DNA from: Candidatus Latescibacterota bacterium | GTDB taxonomy: Bacteria > Latescibacterota > UBA2968 > UBA8231 | NCBI GenBank assembly: GCA_009691525.1 | Contig: SICG01000016.1 | Location: 1-42,719, forward strand | DNA: 42,719 bases | Direction of reading: 5' to 3' | In this document: positions 39,715 to 42,719 of the stretch, piece after piece | Layout of the letters: every line of letters begins with the position of its first letter | Position numbering within the stretch: the stretch's first letter is position 1 | Notes under the pieces: model-generated | Database searches by the model: none | What the model was told of the DNA's origin: nothing | Seen by the model: only the letters and a program-made list of their open reading frames with translations | Position numbers and translations under genes: made by a program

Positions 39715-40512
39715 ATGAAACTCGAAGGCAAGGTGGCCCTGGTCACCGGCGGGGCCCGCGGCCTGGGGCGGGCCTACGTGTTGCACCTGGCCGGCCTGGG
39801 CGCCGATGTGGTAATCAACGATATCGATTTGAACGCGGCACGCGAGTACGGGGAAGAATTAAACGCCCCCACGGTGATGGCCGAGGTAGAGGCCCTGGGC
39901 CGCCGCGCCCTGGGCGTCGAGGCCGACGTGACTGACCAGCAGGCAGTGGACCAGATGGTGGAGCGGACCCTCGACACCTTTGGGCGGCTGGACATCCTGG
40001 TCACCAACGCGGGGGGCAACCTGCGCTCCCACGAAGAGCAGGCGGCCAGCCTGGCTTCCGAGAGCCACTACCGCTACATCATGGACCTCAACCTGACCGG
40101 CACCATTCTCTGCTGCCAGGCCGCCAGCCGGCCCATGAAACAGGCCCGCTCGGGCAAGATCGTCAATGTGGCCTCCCAGGCCGGGATGTGGAGCGGCCGC
40201 GACGGGGGCGGCATGCCCTACAAGGTCGCCAAGGCCGGCATCATCCAGTACACCCGGGTCCTGGCCGCTGAACTAGGACCCTGCAGTATCCAGGTCAACT
40301 GCATCGCCCCTGGCCTCATCCTCTCCTCCCGCGCCATCGCCCAGGGCCGCAACGACCCCGAAACCCGCGCCCGCCTGGAGGCACAAATCCCCCTGCGCCG
40401 GCTGGGTACCCCCGAGGACTGCGCCCGGGTGGTGGAGTTTCTGGTCACGGATCTATCAGATTACGTGACCGGCCAGTGTATCCCGGTCTGCGGGGGATTT
40501 GTGGCGTTTTGA
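39715..40512 (+). CDS. Short-chain dehydrogenase/reductase
   Basis: A 265-residue classical SDR with the cofactor motif VTGGARGLGRAYV (TGxxxGxG), NAGG near residue 100, catalytic Ser in VNVASQAG, and the Y-x3-K pair in MPYKVAKAG, followed by INCIAPG-like VNCIAPGLI. It oxidises or reduces a hydroxyl/carbonyl group on an unidentified substrate. The C-terminal YVTGQCIPVCGGFVAF is typical of 3-oxoacyl-ACP reductase-like members. ATG 39715 follows GGAGGAAC. It is convergent with the alpha/beta hydrolase gene. Confidence 0.92.
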   Translation: MKLEGKVALVTGGARGLGRAYVLHLAGLGADVVINDIDLNAAREYGEELNAPTVMAEVEALGRRALGVEADVTDQQAVDQMVERTLDTFGRLDILVTNAGGNLRSHEEQAASLASESHYRYIMDLNLTGTILCCQAASRPMKQARSGKIVNVASQAGMWSGRDGGGMPYKVAKAGIIQYTRVLAAELGPCSIQVNCIAPGLILSSRAIAQGRNDPETRARLEAQIPLRRLGTPEDCARVVEFLVTDLSDYVTGQCIPVCGGFVAF

Positions 40513-40520
40513 TCCCCCCA

Positions 40521-41567
40521 TCAGACCCACTTCAACAGAAACCGCTCCAAGGCATCGGCAAAGGGGCCGGTGAGGTTGTGCTCATGGGTCTCGGCGCGAA
40601 AGTCGACCCGGTCCTCGGCCCCGTAGAGTCGGTAGATCTGGCGGGTGAGAGCCTCGATGCGGGCAAAAGCACTGACCGGCCACCACTGGTCGGGCAGGTT
40701 GGCCCGCACCAGCAGGGGCCGGGGGGCGATGGCGGCGTGTAAGTGCTCCACGTCGCAGACCTTGAGGATGCCAAAGGGGAAGGGCGAGGAGTCGCCGTTG
40801 GCGAAATACGAGGCCATCTCGAACATATGCACGGCAAAGGTGGAGGCCGAACACAGGGGCGCGGCAGCACAGAAACCTTCGTCCAGTGGAGCCGACATCC
40901 AAGTGTCCATGCCGCCCTGGCACAGGCCAGCCACCGCCACCCGGGCCGGGTCCACGTCGGGGCGGGCGCGCAGGTACTCGCCGCAACGGCGGGTCTCGGC
41001 CGAACGCAGGGCCAACTGGCTGATGCCCAGCACCTGACCCATGCCCATCACCGCGGTCATGGCGGTGGTGGTCTTGTGATCCTGGGTGGTGGTCTCGCCA
41101 AAGGGGGCGTGGTCGGGGATGAGCACCACAAAGCCGTGGCACACCATGCGCAGGGCAAAATGCTGGTAGGCCGGCTTCCACTTGTCCTCGGGCCAGCCGG
41201 GGTTCCACACCAGGGCCGGCCGGGCGGCGGTGGCCGGGGCCAGGGGGCTGAAGACAAAGGTGGGGATGGCGTAATCCTCGTCCACAGCCACGTCCACCCT
41301 TTCGCACCAGGCGTGCTCTCCTACCTGAAGGCGGGCCCGCACCAGACTCTCTCCCAGGGGCGGAAAAGCGGGCAGGCCGATCACCCCCGGCAGGTCGGCC
41401 CGCAGACGGGTGCGGAAGTCTTCCCACTCGGCGCGGGTGGCAAACTGGCGGGGCAGGGTCAGCGATTGCCGCATCACCTGCTTCTGCAGCCAGCGCACGG
41501 CATTGGTCTTGAGCCCGATAGGTTCGGCGCCGAAGGCCTCTTCCAAGAGCAGCAGCTCGTCTGACAT
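40521..41567 (-). CDS. Alpha/beta hydrolase with Cys nucleophile
   Basis: A 348-residue hydrolase of the dienelactone-hydrolase/acetyl-xylan-esterase type. The nucleophile elbow reads VAGLCQGG (G-x-C-x-G, Cys216) in place of the usual Ser, as in dienelactone hydrolase. The oxyanion region is probably WNPGWPEDKW, and the acid and His are likely near the C-terminus (DRVDFRAETHEHNL). The N-terminal ~110 residues form a lid or beta domain. No signal peptide is seen. ATG 41567 follows AGGAG. It ends eight bases from the convergent SDR gene. Confidence 0.82.
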   Translation of the reverse strand: MSDELLLLEEAFGAEPIGLKTNAVRWLQKQVMRQSLTLPRQFATRAEWEDFRTRLRADLPGVIGLPAFPPLGESLVRARLQVGEHAWCERVDVAVDEDYAIPTFVFSPLAPATAARPALVWNPGWPEDKWKPAYQHFALRMVCHGFVVLIPDHAPFGETTTQDHKTTTAMTAVMGMGQVLGISQLALRSAETRRCGEYLRARPDVDPARVAVAGLCQGGMDTWMSAPLDEGFCAAAPLCSASTFAVHMFEMASYFANGDSSPFPFGILKVCDVEHLHAAIAPRPLLVRANLPDQWWPVSAFARIEALTRQIYRLYGAEDRVDFRAETHEHNLTGPFADALERFLLKWV

Positions 41568-41697
41568 AGTTTGTTCTCCTGTGGGGATAGGACGGCGCTC
41601 GGCGCCGCGTAAACCGTTGGTGGATAGCAGCCTCCGTCGTGCTTAAATTACACAATATCCGCACCGGCTCCACTTCCCCCTTGCTCACCAACCGCCA

Positions 41698-42719
41698 ATG
41701 AGCCCCAGAAAATCTTCGTCGCTCCGCGCCCGACAGCAGCGCGAACTGAAGCTGGATATTTTTGAGCAGATCCGCACTGAGATCAGGAAAATGCACAGCA
41801 CCCTGGACCTGGGGCCCCTCCTGTGGGTGATCTGCGACTGCCTGAGCCGCCTGGGCCTGCGCTTCGATTTTTTCGCCATCAACCTGATCGACGCACAGAC
41901 CTCGCCGCCTGCGGCGACAACGCATTTTCGCACCACGGCAGGAGGATGGGGCCAGCACACCTATACCAACCTCGAAGGCCTGCCGCTCTTAGCCATCTGG
42001 AAGCAGCAGAAACTGGTGTATCGGCGCGACCTGCAGACCGACGATCCCTATGGAGAAATTGCCAGGCTGGGCAAGAGCGGCCGCCGCTCCGTGGTGGACA
42101 TCCCCTTTCCCCACGGCACCCTGGCCCTCAGCAGCACGCAGCCCGACGCTTTTGCGGCCGGCGATCTCTCATTGCTGCAGGAGATGGCCGCCCTGTGCTC
42201 CGAGGGGTTTGGCCGCCTGGACGAGTTGCGGGCGCTGGAGCGCCGGGCCCAGGAAGCCAAGGTGCTCTCGGCCGCCATTGCGGTGGTGGCCGGCGCCAGC
42301 GGCCTGGAGGAGGTATTTCAGGTGGTAGTGGGGGAGGCGGCGCGGCTGGTCTCCGCTGAGTGGGTCGTCCTTTTTCTTTATGACGAGTTGGAAAAGGTGC
42401 TGGTGCCCCGCGCCCAGGTCGGCCACAAATGGGAGGTATTCCGGCAGATCAAGCTGCAGCCGGGCGAGGGGTTGTCCGGACAAATCTTGATCTCTGGAGT
42501 GTCGGTGCTCTATGAGCAGGACGAAAACCTCGTCGACCCGAGTCTGCGGCCGGAGACCCTGGCCTTGCTGGCGGCCTCCATGCAGACGATCGGCGGCACC
42601 GGTGCCGTAGCGCCCCTCAAATTAGGGGATCGGGTATTGGGCACCCTCTCGGTGCGCAGCAAACAGCACCGCTGCACCCAGCGGGACCTGGTGCTGCTGG
42701 AAAGGCTGGCGGCCCAGGC
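41698..42719 (+). CDS. GAF-domain sensor protein, 3' end outside window
   Basis: The frame is open from ATG 41698 to the window end (340 codons). The product begins MSPRKSSSLRARQQRELKLD, then has two GAF-like domains: about residues 20-175 (LGPLLWVICDCLSRLGLRFDFFAINLIDA ... LLQEMAALCSEGFGRL) and about 195-340 (LEEVFQVVVGEAARLVSAEWVVLFLYDE ... GAVAPLKLGDRVLGTLSV), joined by a helical linker. GAF modules sense small ligands; the output domain (histidine kinase, PAS, or transcriptional) lies beyond the window. No clear RBS is visible before the ATG. The 130-base gap to the divergent hydrolase gene shows no defined promoter. Confidence 0.78.
   Translation, partial: MSPRKSSSLRARQQRELKLDIFEQIRTEIRKMHSTLDLGPLLWVICDCLSRLGLRFDFFAINLIDAQTSPPAATTHFRTTAGGWGQHTYTNLEGLPLLAIWKQQKLVYRRDLQTDDPYGEIARLGKSGRRSVVDIPFPHGTLALSSTQPDAFAAGDLSLLQEMAALCSEGFGRLDELRALERRAQEAKVLSAAIAVVAGASGLEEVFQVVVGEAARLVSAEWVVLFLYDELEKVLVPRAQVGHKWEVFRQIKLQPGEGLSGQILISGVSVLYEQDENLVDPSLRPETLALLAASMQTIGGTGAVAPLKLGDRVLGTLSVRSKQHRCTQRDLVLLERLAAQ

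Noticed and set aside
1-42719. CRISPR array, tRNA, rRNA or known riboswitch
   Set aside because: None seen: no regularly spaced repeats, no T-loop consensus, and no recognisable riboswitch core in leaders.

Overview
The window is high-GC bacterial chromosome, densely packed, with long co-directional gene runs and very short gene spacings. The gene mix (phytanoyl-CoA dioxygenase, URO-D-type methyltransferase homologue, GxDLY-type SGNH esterase, heparinase-like protein, an MXAN_6640-type protease ending in a QNYPNPF-type FlgD-like domain, a dockerin protein) resembles uncultured FCB-group bacteria such as Latescibacterota. That placement is inference from family content only; the window has no rRNA or tRNA to test it.

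Layout. 1-9084 is a minus-strand run: heparinase II/III-like protein, purC, two small unknown genes, rhaB, a sigma-70 factor, a PHP phosphoesterase and a secreted beta-propeller protein cut by the window start. 9190-13399 holds two small lipoproteins, a CPA2/Kef-type cation:proton antiporter with a good promoter, and an aldo/keto reductase. 13403-17450 holds a stand-alone receiver protein overlapping a PhyH oxygenase gene, an NAD-dependent epimerase homologue, and a URO-D family gene preceded by a newly noticed 55-residue Cys-rich membrane protein. 17651-22047 holds an SGNH esterase, a PRPP synthetase, and an operon of mannonate dehydratase, a TIM-barrel homologue and a membrane methyltransferase. 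22087-25217 is an accessory island with lower GC: a MntA/HepT-like nucleotidyltransferase-HEPN cassette with a third small gene, another gene with a HEPN-like motif, and a type I restriction locus collapsed by a large deletion. 25579-39418 is a 13-gene minus-strand run: glutamine cyclotransferase, zinc/manganese uptake genes, metalloprotease, PHP protein, dockerin protein, and an MBL-cupin / 2-hydroxyacid dehydrogenase / transketolase-like trio that looks like an uncharacterised carbohydrate or organic-acid pathway, then cyclophilin and a DMT transporter. 39715-42719 holds an SDR, an alpha/beta hydrolase with a Cys nucleophile, and a GAF-domain protein cut by the window end.

Non-coding structure is the most unusual part. 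A dispersed repeat of roughly 140-250 bp occurs four times (minus strand 4653-4790; plus strand 14771-15022, 25303-25530 and 39470-39665). Its terminal arms pair in copies 1 and 2 with different bases, that is, with compensatory changes. Three copies end 20-50 bp before a start codon in sense orientation. A second, ~26-bp palindrome occurs twice, each time supplying the TAG stop codon of the gene it follows. An 11-bp perfect inverted repeat just before the sigma-factor gene includes its apparent Shine-Dalgarno sequence. No CRISPR array, transposase, integrase, tRNA or rRNA was seen.
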